From Arthrobacter liuii (GTDB lineage Bacteria > Actinomycetota > Actinomycetes > Actinomycetales > Micrococcaceae), in NCBI RefSeq assembly GCF_014639275.1, contig NZ_BMFW01000003.1, forward strand, positions 1 to 64,000: a DNA stretch of 64,000 nucleotides, given 5' to 3'. Position 1 is the first letter of the stretch, and each line of letters starts with the position of its first letter. Of the stretch, positions 18,854 through 26,121 are shown piece by piece. The position numbers were made by a program, and so were the translations under genes. The notes beneath the pieces are model-generated. The model worked only from the letters and a program-made list of their open reading frames with translations. It was not told where the DNA came from and searched no databases.

Positions 18854-19491
18854 TACTGCCCTTTCTGGCCGTACCGTTGACTGAATGAACCGGTAGGGGG
18901 CACCAGGCGCCGGCTGGACCGCTGCAGAGCCCGGATGGTGATGAGCACCGCCATTGCCACCGCTACGGCAGTCAGCACTGCACGGGTGCCACTTTCCGTC
19001 CGGGATACGGTGACCTGGCGCGCCGGGCCGGCAGTGCGGGGGTGGGTGACCGCGTCGGCCGGTACGTTCCAGTCGCGGGCAGAGGGGAAGGTCCCTGCCG
19101 GGAGTTTCTCCTCCCGGAGTTCCCGGAGTTCCCGGCGGGAGGCGAGCCGATCCCTGATGTCTTTGTTCGGAGCGGGCTCAGCATCGTCTGCCGCGACCGC
19201 TGCCGGGAAATCAATGATGTACGGCTCACCGTAGAAGGCTGAGGAGGCCACTGACTCAAGCCAGGTGCCCGGGGGTGTCCCAACGCCCTGGGCGGCGAAG
19301 GCAGACCGCAGACTTTCCAGAATCACGTCAAAGCTTTTGCCCTGCGCGTGCCTGGTGACGTCGAAGATGGCCAGCTGGAGCCGCAGTTTCGCGCCCGCGG
19401 CAGGGTCTTTGGCGCTGGGGTCCTGGCCTGTGGGGTCCGGGTTCAGCGGTTCCGGGTTGGCGCGGTAAGCGTCCCCTGGCTCGTTGCTCAT
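18853..19491 (-). CDS. Protein with C-terminal membrane segment, unknown function
   Basis: A 212-residue protein. The N-terminal 35 residues are rich in Pro, Asp and Glu, followed by a compact region (about 37-95, LRLQLAIFDVTRHAQGKSFD) that may fold, a charged linker, and one membrane segment near 165-185 with a basic tail. The ATG at 19491 has an AAAGGA site. The stop overlaps the trehalase start (TAATG), so the two are made together. I do not recognise the family. Its place between transporter and trehalase suggests a membrane-associated accessory protein. Confidence 0.65.
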   Translation of the reverse strand: MSNEPGDAYRANPEPLNPDPTGQDPSAKDPAAGAKLRLQLAIFDVTRHAQGKSFDVILESLRSAFAAQGVGTPPGTWLESVASSAFYGEPYIIDFPAAVAADDAEPAPNKDIRDRLASRRELRELREEKLPAGTFPSARDWNVPADAVTHPRTAGPARQVTVSRTESGTRAVLTAVAVAMAVLITIRALQRSSRRLVPPTGSFSQRYGQKGQ

Positions 19492-19512
19492 GGGAATCCT
19501 TTCAGTCACACT

Positions 19513-20271
19513 TCAACTTCCTATCTGGTCAACGGTGAATGCGGCGAGGAATCCGACGGCGGCGATCAGCCCGGTGGGCAGGTGGTGTTCTTCGAAGGCC
19601 TCGGGGATCATCGTGTCGGCGAGCATTGCAAGGAGCGCTCCGGCGGCCACTGCAGTGATGAAGGCGACGACTTCGGCGGGTGCGTCCTGCAGGACCAGGA
19701 ATCCGACCAGTGCCGCAAGCCCTGAAAGCACGGCGATTCCCACCTACACGCCGGACACGTATTTGGCGCTGCGACCAGCCTTTTTCATGCCGGCCGTGCT
19801 GGAGAGGCCTTCAGGGACGTTGGAACTGAAGACGGCGGCCAGCATGGCTGGGCTGACGGCGCCGGCGGTTACGAGGCCCACGCCGAGGACCACCGATTCC
19901 GGGATACCGTCCAGCAGTGCCCCAACGGCGATGGCGGTCCCGCTACCTGGCTTTTGCTGCTCCGACGGTTGTTTCCCACCCGAGCGTTTGCGGTGCTCGG
20001 CGCCTTTACGGGCCAGCAGGGCGTTGGCGGCAACGTAAACGACGGCGCCCGTGGCGAAGCCCCCGATCGTGGGCCAGAGACCACCGCCGTTGACGGCTTC
20101 CTCCACCAGTCCAAACGCGAGGGCCGAGATCAGCACGCCCGCGCCAAAGGACATCACGGAGGACACTACTTTGGACGGAATCCTCCATTTCCATGCCAGG
20201 GCGCACCCCAAAACCAAGGCCCCGCCGGCGATGGTGCCCCACATCCAGGCCAGCAACCACGCCGGTATCAC
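19513..20271 (-). pseudogene. ZIP-family metal transporter interrupted by an in-frame TAG
   Basis: From a GTG at 20271 the frame encodes ZIP-type segments, including SFGAGVLISALAFGLVEEA and GALLDGIPESVVLGVGL with HxGxP-like IPES and the later NVPEG metal-site motif. It stops at TAG (19744-19746). The very next codon is GTG, and the same frame continues as GIAVLSGLAALVGFLVLQ through the last three segments to 19513. In relatives a residue such as Trp follows here (SGV-W-GGIAVLSGL), so TGG to TAG is a likely single-base change. Either the gene is inactivated, or two pieces are made with re-initiation at the GTG. It is the first gene of the ZIP-DUF-trehalase-FAD operon. Confidence 0.78.
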
Positions 20272-20321
20272 GCAGCCCCTGCCAGCGGGCAAAGGGTCGG
20301 ATCGTTTTTCAGGTACGTCAT
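20268..20321 (-). CDS. Possible 17-codon leader peptide before the ZIP gene
   Basis: ATG at 20321 with AAAGGA eight bases upstream encodes MTYLKNDPTLCPLAGAA and ends in TGA overlapping the ZIP start as GTGA. The overlap gives the ZIP gene, which lacks its own ribosome site, a means of coupled translation. It is short, so confidence is limited. Confidence 0.35.
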   Translation of the reverse strand: MTYLKNDPTLCPLAGAA

Positions 20322-20365
20322 AAGATGGATCCTTTCCATTGTTGTCAGCATCCAGGGGCGCGGTA

Positions 20366-20381
20366 TTTGTTGACCTGCAAT
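20366..20381. promoter_or_regulatory. Imperfect operator-like repeat before the ZIP/trehalase operon
   Basis: TTTGT-TGACCT-GCAAT matches TTGC-N6-GCAA except for one half-site base. It lies about 45 bases upstream of the leader peptide start, where an operator for the minus-strand operon is expected. Confidence 0.45.
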
Positions 20382-20671
20382 GGAAGCTTTATCTTGGTCG
20401 TACGGCGGCCAGGCTTCCGCCGCCGGCCGCTGCTCCGAAAGGACCGAGGGCCGCTGGCGTCCGCACCCCCTCGGAGCCTTGCGATAGGGGAGGAAGATCG
20501 CTACGGCGGGCAGTATCTTGAGGGACCGCGCAAACCCGCCCGTCTCCAGCTCCGGATGAGTCGGTCCATCCCGTCCAGGGTTTCCGGTACGGTATCTTAT
20601 GCCTGTTGTGTTTTCATGATTCTCCTTATCCGGACCGGGGTTCCCGTACTTGTGCTGTGGAATCTTCAAAT

Positions 20672-20687
20672 TTTGCGGGGAAGCAAC
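20672..20687. promoter_or_regulatory. Operator-like inverted repeat at the MarR gene start
   Basis: TTTGC-GGGGAA-GCAAC, a perfect TTGC-N6-GCAA element ending four bases before the GGGAGG ribosome site of the MarR gene. The placement suggests autorepression. Confidence 0.65.
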
Positions 20688-20702
20688 TATGGGAGGAAAC
20701 TT

Positions 20703-21209
20703 GTGCCTATGGATGTAGTTGGTGGACCTGAATCAATCCCGCAACCATCGAGCCGGGAAGTTGAAGCGGTAATGCGTGCCGCAGATACCCTTTTGCGCGT
20801 CGTGTCCCGCTCGGTGGCTGAGGTTGAGGACGTGGTGAATACCCCGCAATTGCGGGTCCTGGTTCTCATCCACACCCGGGGACCGCAAAATTTGGGCGGC
20901 GTGGCCGCTGAACTGGGTGTCCACGCCTCCAACGCCACACGCATTTGCGACCGACTGGTCGCCGCTGACCTGCTCGAACGGCGCGAAGACCCGGCAGACC
21001 GGCGATACATCCGGCTCGAACTGACCACAAAAGGAAATGCCTTGGTGGACTCGGTTCTCGAGCACCGGCGGCAGGCTATCGCGGAGGTCATTTCGAGGAT
21101 GCCATCGGGCCGCCGGCCGGCATTGGCGGCCGCGCTGGAGGCCTTCGCGGCAGCCGCCGGTGTCCAAGGCACCACTGACGGCCGCTTTACCTTGGGGGCC
21201 AACACGTGA
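20703..21209 (+). CDS. MarR-family transcriptional regulator
   Basis: A 168-residue winged-helix regulator. The HTH lies around residues 60-85 (LGGVAAELGVHASNATRICD) and the wing around 95-110 with the family signature REDPADRRYIRLELTTKG. The GTG at 20703 is six bases after GGGAGG; the in-frame ATG at 20709 is the alternative, and the long open frame upstream is not coding. A TTGC-N6-GCAA element sits immediately before the gene and the same element recurs at neighbouring operons. This is probably the local regulator, released by a small ligand or oxidant. It has no cysteine, so thiol-based sensing as in OhrR is unlikely. Which ligand it binds cannot be read from the sequence. Confidence 0.9.
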   Translation: MPMDVVGGPESIPQPSSREVEAVMRAADTLLRVVSRSVAEVEDVVNTPQLRVLVLIHTRGPQNLGGVAAELGVHASNATRICDRLVAADLLERREDPADRRYIRLELTTKGNALVDSVLEHRRQAIAEVISRMPSGRRPALAAALEAFAAAAGVQGTTDGRFTLGANT

Positions 21210-21258
21210 AGTGACGGGGTCCTGGTGCCGCAAGCCATGTCTTCATTGAACCCTAATA

Positions 21259-21274
21259 GTTGCGTATCAGCAAT
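21259..21274. promoter_or_regulatory. Operator-like inverted repeat downstream of the MarR gene
   Basis: GTTGC-GTATCA-GCAAT is a perfect TTGC-N6-GCAA element in the 120-base gap between the convergent MarR and aldose epimerase genes. No obvious promoter or gene start accompanies it, so it may be a decoy or looping site, or chance. Confidence 0.45.
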
Positions 21275-21330
21275 AGTTGACCAACAGGCGGCGTCAGTGT
21301 TTGTGCCCCGCGCGGATTCGGAGCAGTCCC

Positions 21331-22299
21331 TCAGAGCGGCCTTATCCCCCATTCGCCAGCGTGGGACTGCCCTGGTTCAAGAGCGATCAGCCCCTCGCCG
21401 GAATTGAAGGCGTCAGGGGCACATGTCATGGGTTCCACACCCAGCCCCGTGCGCCGCCGGTGGGGCTGGGGGAGGGTGTCTCCGGAGAAGATTTCCACGT
21501 ACGGGTAGGATCCGTCCACCCACAGCTCAACTCCTCCGGAGTTGTCCGGGCGCAGGAGTTTCACCCGGGCCCGCCCGTCGGCATCGCGGAGCAGGTCGGT
21601 GTAGGCCACGTCGATATGCCGCCCGCCGAGCTGTTGAAGTTCCCGCAGGTCATACTCCGTGCCCTCCACCCGCTCGTGCCCGGTGGGTATCCCCCGTTCA
21701 TCCACGGGCAGGAAGGTTCGACCTGGCACCTGCACCAGTGCGGCATCGATGGCGCCGGGAGTGGTGACGCCGGTGCTGAGGTAAGGATGTGCCCCCGTCC
21801 CGTAAGGGCAACGTGATGCACTCCGGTTCATTGCCGTGGTCCGTACGGTCAGCCCTCCCGGGCCCAGGTGGTAGTCCAGGCGGCAGTCAAGGATCCAAGC
21901 CCAACCCTGGCAGGCATGCAGGGTGTAGGTGAAGGAGATGGAGTCTTCAGTGTGCTGCACAACCGGGGCGTCCCAGTTCCGCCAACGGGTGAGCCCGTGG
22001 ATGGCACCGCTTTTGTCCGGCTCGCTCAGGTCTAGCTGCAGCTGCTGGCCTTCCCACTCGTAACTGCCGCCCTTGATCCGGTTGGGCCAAGGGATCAGTG
22101 ACTGCCCCCGGGCGCCGGTGCACATGTCCTCCGGTCCGTACCCGTCCAGCAGGTCCCTCCCGTCCTGGTGGTATTCCCTCAATGCACCGCCCACTTCCGT
22201 CACCGTGGCGGTTTGGCTGCCGCAGGCAATGCCGTACTGGCGTCCGGAGGGGAGCAGGCGCGTTCCGGCGGTCTGCTGAGACCCGCCCCTGGGGTTCAT
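21331..22299 (-). CDS. Aldose 1-epimerase family protein
   Basis: A 322-residue galactose mutarotase-fold enzyme. Landmarks are LIPWPNRIKGGSYEWEGQQ near residues 68-87, the catalytic His in AIHGLTRWRNW, and GTGAHPYLS with the second His. The usual C-terminal Glu region is GLIALEPGQSHAGEWGI. It interconverts alpha and beta anomers of glucose or galactose. The ATG overlaps the stop of the glucose dehydrogenase (ATGA), giving 1:1 coupling of anomer conversion with oxidation. GH15 enzymes release beta-glucose, so a mutarotase makes sense in this regulon. Confidence 0.9.
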   Translation of the reverse strand: MNPRGGSQQTAGTRLLPSGRQYGIACGSQTATVTEVGGALREYHQDGRDLLDGYGPEDMCTGARGQSLIPWPNRIKGGSYEWEGQQLQLDLSEPDKSGAIHGLTRWRNWDAPVVQHTEDSISFTYTLHACQGWAWILDCRLDYHLGPGGLTVRTTAMNRSASRCPYGTGAHPYLSTGVTTPGAIDAALVQVPGRTFLPVDERGIPTGHERVEGTEYDLRELQQLGGRHIDVAYTDLLRDADGRARVKLLRPDNSGGVELWVDGSYPYVEIFSGDTLPQPHRRRTGLGVEPMTCAPDAFNSGEGLIALEPGQSHAGEWGIRPL

Positions 22300-23366
22300 A
22301 GCTGTTGGTTCCTGTGGCCGGGGGCCTTCAGGTCCAGGACCACCTTGACGTCGTCGGACTGGTGTTTGAAGGCCTCCGCAAAGCGTTCCAGCGGAAGCCG
22401 CCGGCTGATCAGGCGGCGAAGCCAGTTCCGGTCCGCCGCCGCCAATGCCTGCGCGCCGGCGTCGTAGTGGCGGCGGTTGGCGTTGACGCTGCCGAACACC
22501 ACTCCGTTCATGAGCACTTCCTCACGGTTGAGCGCCCCCACGTCCACCCGTGTCTGCTTGCCCGTTCCGGACACTCCCGTCAGGCAAGTGACGGCGTCCT
22601 GGGCGCGGCACGTAAGGGCTTCCAGTACCACTGGAGTGACGCCTGTGCATTCCACCAGGACGTTCGGCTTGATGCCGGAGTCCGGCAGCGGTTCGCTGTG
22701 GTAGGTGGCCCCCAGGTCGCGTACAAGCTGCGGTTTGGGTCCGTCCGTGACGATGTCGAAGACGTGGACGTCCAGGCCCTGCTGGACTCCCAGCAGGGCG
22801 GCGAGCAGCCCGACAGGTCCCGCCCCGGTCACCACGGCCGTATGAGGATCGAAAAAGGCCCTCTTCCCGATCCGGTTGATCTGTTCCCAAGCCTTGGCCA
22901 CGATGGTAGTGGGCTCCAACAGGACGCCCACGTCCTCCAGATCGGGGTCCAGTTTCACCATTGCCTCCGCGTTCGCCCGCCAGTGTTCCCGGGAAAAACC
23001 GTCGAGGCCCTTGATCCCGTGCTCGGTGTAGTTGCCGTTGAGGCACATATCCCATTCCCCGGCGGCGCACGCTTTACAGGGCTCCGGGTCCGGCCTGCGG
23101 ACGATGCCCACCACCAGGTCCCCTTTGGCCAGCCCGGAGTCCGGGGGAGCGTCCAGCACCCGCCCCAGATTCTCGTGCCCCAGCACCAGGAAGTCCTGGC
23201 CCGGCGGCGCCTCACCGTACTCCGCGGCAACGATTTCACTGTCCGTTCCGCACAGGCCCACGGCCAGAGCTTCCACCAGCACCTCGCCCTCGCCCGCCGT
23301 GGGCTCCGAAACGTCGCGCAGGCTGAGTGAGCCTTTCTTTCCGGGAGTTACCGTCAATGCACGCAT
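22296..23366 (-). CDS. Zinc-dependent glucose 1-dehydrogenase-like enzyme
   Basis: A 356-residue medium-chain dehydrogenase of the glucose-dehydrogenase branch. The catalytic zinc site starts with GLCGTDSEI and VLGHENLGRV. A cysteine group CKACAAGEWDMC lies where the structural zinc binds. NYTEHGIKGLDGFSREHW is characteristic of glucose 1-dehydrogenases, and VVTGAGPVGLLAALLG binds NAD(P). The product would be gluconolactone from beta-glucose. The start at 23366 has GGGAAGAAG before it; the frame is open much further upstream, but that DNA contains the operator-like element and is not coding. Coupled to the epimerase by ATGA. Confidence 0.9.
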   Translation of the reverse strand: MRALTVTPGKKGSLSLRDVSEPTAGEGEVLVEALAVGLCGTDSEIVAAEYGEAPPGQDFLVLGHENLGRVLDAPPDSGLAKGDLVVGIVRRPDPEPCKACAAGEWDMCLNGNYTEHGIKGLDGFSREHWRANAEAMVKLDPDLEDVGVLLEPTTIVAKAWEQINRIGKRAFFDPHTAVVTGAGPVGLLAALLGVQQGLDVHVFDIVTDGPKPQLVRDLGATYHSEPLPDSGIKPNVLVECTGVTPVVLEALTCRAQDAVTCLTGVSGTGKQTRVDVGALNREEVLMNGVVFGSVNANRRHYDAGAQALAAADRNWLRRLISRRLPLERFAEAFKHQSDDVKVVLDLKAPGHRNQQL

Positions 23367-23418
23367 TACTTCTTCCCTTCGGATTGAGAAACCTACCTCT
23401 GTCAAGCTTCCCGCACTA

Positions 23419-23434
23419 GTTGCGTGTGTGCAAC
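23419..23434. promoter_or_regulatory. Operator-like inverted repeat before glucose dehydrogenase
   Basis: GTTGC-GTGTGT-GCAAC, perfect TTGC-N6-GCAA with full dyad arms, about 55 bases upstream of the glucose dehydrogenase start. A possible -35 TTGACA lies just inside it on the minus strand. Confidence 0.65.
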
Positions 23435-23594
23435 AGTCGCGGAATATGGAGGAAGTACTAATGGGGGCCATCTGCTGTCCCGTAGGTCTGCGGGCAGTAA
23501 AGCGACGGCCTAAGATGCGGCAATGGTGTGTCATTCGGTGAGGCTCCTTTTCAGGCAGACGGGAAACGCCGGAGGCGACCAGACCGTCCGGTTC

Positions 23595-23617
23595 CCTCCC
23601 GGAGGCCCTCCGGGAGG
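23595..23617. terminator. Stem-loop after the PAP2 gene
   Basis: CCTCCCGGAG-GCC-CTCCGGGAGG is a perfect 10-bp stem with a 3-base loop, 32 bases after the PAP2 stop on the minus strand. It separates that gene from the glucose dehydrogenase promoter. Confidence 0.65.
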
Positions 23618-23648
23618 CCGGAAGCGGGGGGCCTCAGCTTCGAGGAAA

Positions 23649-24200
23649 TCACGCTGTACGTTCAGGACGTGGCGGCTCCCCGCGGCTGACGTCCAGCAGG
23701 ATCACGACAACGAGGAGAGCGATGGAGAGGCAGGCGGAGGCTACGGTGTCGGTAAACCAGTGGTAGCCGAGGTAGACACGGCTTGCTGCTTCCACGGTCA
23801 AACCAAGGGCAGCGGCACCGAAGGCACCGATCACGGCAGTTCTGCTGGAGGAACGTGAAAAGACCAGGTAAGCCCCGACGAGCAGGAAGTTCGAGGCACC
23901 AACGACGTGCCCGGATGGAAAGGATGATGTCGCGTCGGCGCCAAGCATCATTATTCCGGCCGGCGGCCGGGAACGTCCGACAGGGCGGGCGATTACCTCC
24001 GTGAGGACCACCCCCGTGATCATCGTGCCGGCCAACAGTATCGGGCGCCACAGACGTACAAACGAGGACATGCCTGCCAGGAGCAGGCTCAGGGACACGG
24101 CATGAAGAGCCAGGAAGCGGACCGTGGAGACCTTGTTGCTGTTACCCAAGGAGAAACGTTTGTGCCCGCTCTGTTGGGCAGCCCGATGACCACTGCTCAT
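23649..24200 (-). CDS. PAP2-superfamily membrane phosphatase
   Basis: A 183-residue membrane protein with about five hydrophobic segments. The phosphatase motifs are GRSRPPAG, SFPSGH and SRVYLGYHWFTD, so motifs two and three are complete. In motif one the usual K-x6-RP reads A-x6-RP. Members dephosphorylate lipid phosphates such as phosphatidate or undecaprenyl pyrophosphate. The N terminus is shorter than in most relatives and the ATG lacks a clear ribosome site, so the start is uncertain. Confidence 0.8.
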   Translation of the reverse strand: MSSGHRAAQQSGHKRFSLGNSNKVSTVRFLALHAVSLSLLLAGMSSFVRLWRPILLAGTMITGVVLTEVIARPVGRSRPPAGIMMLGADATSSFPSGHVVGASNFLLVGAYLVFSRSSSRTAVIGAFGAAALGLTVEAASRVYLGYHWFTDTVASACLSIALLVVVILLDVSRGEPPRPERTA

Positions 24201-24306
24201 CTGCTGCTCATCGTACGGACAGATCGGTTAAGCTGCTGCGGTGGCAGGCGAGTGCCCCTGCAGGCTGCTGGTTGTGTGGTCAGGTGCTGCCAGGACCGTC
24301 AATGCT

Positions 24307-24606
24307 TCATCCCTCGCATTCGATGCAGTAGGCGTGCGCATCTTTCTCCTGGGCCAGTTGGGAGCGGTGTTGTACCAGGAAGCAGGACGAGCACAAAAAC
24401 TCGTCCTCCTTTTGCGGGACGACTTCCACAATGAGCTCTTCGGCGATGTAATCCCCGGGCAGGTTGACTCCGTCCACGGTGTCGGCCTCCTCGAGTTCCC
24501 TCACGACGCTGCGTGCGTCGGGGATGTTTTCTGTCCGCAGTGCTTCCAATGAACTTTCTTGGGACTCTTTTACGTCAGGGCGGACTTCGTCGTAATCGCT
24601 GGCCAT
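24307..24606 (-). CDS. DUF4193 family zinc-ribbon-like protein
   Basis: A 99-residue actinobacterial protein. The acidic N terminus MASDYDEVRPDVKE and the C-terminal CSSCFLVQHRSQLA...YCIECEG, a four-cysteine ribbon, match DUF4193. The start at 24606 is preferred over 24618 because relatives begin MATDYD. Function unknown. This copy sits among stress-type genes away from the usual dUTPase neighbourhood and may be an extra copy. Confidence 0.82.
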   Translation of the reverse strand: MASDYDEVRPDVKESQESSLEALRTENIPDARSVVRELEEADTVDGVNLPGDYIAEELIVEVVPQKEDEFLCSSCFLVQHRSQLAQEKDAHAYCIECEG

Positions 24607-24638
24607 GGCCTTACTCATTTCTGCTCGTGCTTGTTCTC

Positions 24639-25052
24639 CTAATTGACGTGCTGCTCTTCTTTGGCTGGCGGCTCTTCGGATTGTTCTTCGATGTGCTTGC
24701 GCTGAAGCTCGAGTTCGTCTTCGCCCTCGTCTTCAGCTTCGTAGAGCTGGGAGTTGGTGATCCGAAGCTCGCGCATTATGGCGTCGAGTTTGAGGTGCAA
24801 CGCGGCGGAATCCCGGTTCTGGGTGTTCTGGATTATGAACACCATCAGGAACGTCACGATCGTCGTGCCCGTGTTGATCACCAGCTGCCAGGTGTTGGAG
24901 AAACCCAGTATCGGTCCGGTGCAGGCCCACACGACGAGAACGGCGACGGCGGCGGCAAAGATCCAGGCATGGCCAAGGACCTTTGCGGTCCTGGAAGTGA
25001 ATCTGGTGAAGAAGCCGGCCCTGTCGCCATTGCTTTTATCGGTAGTCATCAT
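24639..25052 (-). CDS. Low-affinity iron permease family protein
   Basis: A 137-residue protein with two membrane segments (about 28-50 and 56-80), the conserved IIQNTQNRDSAALHLKLDAI, and an acidic coiled C-terminal tail. This matches the small bacterial family named for yeast Fet4. Whether it moves iron in bacteria is not established. The start at 25052 (AAGGAT upstream) overlaps the end of the preceding gene, so it belongs to the SDR-ILGARH transcript. Confidence 0.85.
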   Translation of the reverse strand: MMTTDKSNGDRAGFFTRFTSRTAKVLGHAWIFAAAVAVLVVWACTGPILGFSNTWQLVINTGTTIVTFLMVFIIQNTQNRDSAALHLKLDAIMRELRITNSQLYEAEDEGEDELELQRKHIEEQSEEPPAKEEQHVN

Positions 25053-25495
25053 CCCATCCTTGTATGACGCGTTCCTCTGACCAGCACATCCACTGAACAG
25101 TCGCCCACCGGCTGCCCGGTAAGGCCGCCGCAGGGGCATGATATCTGGCTACGGACGCCCGCGCGGGTCCCTGATCGAAGTTCCCCGGCGGCGAAGGCCA
25201 GGGCGATGGCAGCATTGGCGACCGCTGGCTGCCGCCGTCGCCGGTCCACTGCGGCCAGGGCCAACATCGTCAACGCATGAAGGGCATCGACCCCGGCGCT
25301 GATCCAGTGCAGGGCAGCCCCACCACCGAGAGTGGTAGCGGCGGCGGCCTGCAGCAGGTGACGTGCCCCCAGGACACGGATGAACGTGCGGGCGTGGGCA
25401 TCGGGGGCCCGTCCGATCAGGAAGCATTCGGCCGCTCCAGGGGCCAGGACCTCCGCGGTACCATAAGCTGCCCTGAGTACTTCGAAAGCTCTCAC
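25049..25495 (-). CDS. Small conserved protein with ILGARH-type motif, paralogue
   Basis: A 148-residue paralogue of the 7714-8100 protein. Shared features are RVLGARHLLQA, hydrophobic stretches on both sides and ALAAVDRRRRQ. The GTG start overlaps the stop of the deleted SDR (GTGA) and has AAAGGA before it. The last 40 residues (with CPCGG and CSVD) have no counterpart in the paralogue and may be run-on sequence after a frameshift. Function unknown. Confidence 0.68.
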   Translation of the reverse strand: MRAFEVLRAAYGTAEVLAPGAAECFLIGRAPDAHARTFIRVLGARHLLQAAAATTLGGGAALHWISAGVDALHALTMLALAAVDRRRRQPAVANAAIALAFAAGELRSGTRAGVRSQISCPCGGLTGQPVGDCSVDVLVRGTRHTRMG

Positions 25496-25845
25496 CGCGC
25501 ATCCTTTCGGCTCAGGGGTGCCATCGCGCCCACAATCCCGGGGAGGGCCACCCCGAGTCGGGCCGTAGTGAAGCGGTGATGCGGGGAGACAATCAGCTTA
25601 AGGCCAGGCTCCTGCTCGACGCGCCCAGTGGTAGCGTCAAACTCGTGCGGGTCTACGACATCGACCGGGCTGGGCAGCGCCCTCCCGCCCGCAGGTTCAA
25701 CCTTTGCCGCCACGACCGCAATGCCTGCCGAATGCCCGGCCAGGAGGGCGCCAGCGTAACCCCGCCGCCAAAAGGCGATGGCCGAGGCCCGGTCGGTCCA
25801 CCCGTTGGCTCCTGTCACGACGACAACCCTGCGTGCTGTTTCCAT
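25492..25845 (-). pseudogene. SDR paralogue with large internal deletion
   Basis: The ATG at 25845 follows GAGGGGGG. The first 100 residues align with the SDR at 6698 (VVVVTGANGWTDRASAIAF against KTVVVTGASGGIGRATAIGF), but the nucleotide-binding glycines have degenerated. Then about 200 codons, including the YxxxK site, are missing. The last 31 codons (SPHHRFTTARLGVALPGIVG...) align with the tail of the other SDR (SHHHGLLAAAGAAAAGLL...) to the stop. The frame was kept through the deletion and coupling to the next gene survives. It cannot be an active dehydrogenase. Confidence 0.75.
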
Positions 25846-25898
25846 CTGGATCCCCCCTCTGGCTTTCAGCCGGAAGTGACAAAAAGCATATCGCAAAA

Positions 25899-25914
25899 GT
25901 TACTTATGCGCAAC
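25899..25914. promoter_or_regulatory. Operator-like repeat before the deleted SDR
   Basis: GTTAC-TTATGC-GCAAC, one mismatch from TTGC-N6-GCAA, about 55 bases upstream of the SDR remnant start on the minus strand and divergent to the gene at 26122. Confidence 0.5.
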
Positions 25915-26085
25915 TACCCCGCGCCTCGTAACCCCGTCCTCGGGCACAGCTCGTACCCTGTCCGGGTACGGGCTTCATGCACGCTGGAGTGCCTTGACGC
26001 CGTCAGATAGCTCTTCCGGATTCAAGCGGCGTACGATGTCGGGCTCCACTGGGTACGGGAAAGTCTGTCTAATCCTGCCGTTGTA

Positions 26086-26101
26086 CTTGCGCTTACACAA
26101 A
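26086..26101. promoter_or_regulatory. Operator-like repeat before the membrane protein at 26122
   Basis: CTTGC-GCTTAC-ACAAA, one mismatch from TTGC-N6-GCAA, 21 bases upstream of the start codon. Together with the site at 25899 it flanks a divergent promoter region. Confidence 0.45.
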
Positions 26102-26121
26102 TATCCCGGTTCCATGAAGGG

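Noticed and set aside
20193..20702. N-terminal extension of the MarR protein
   Set aside because: The open frame upstream has no ribosome site, contains the operator-like element, and relatives start near 20703.
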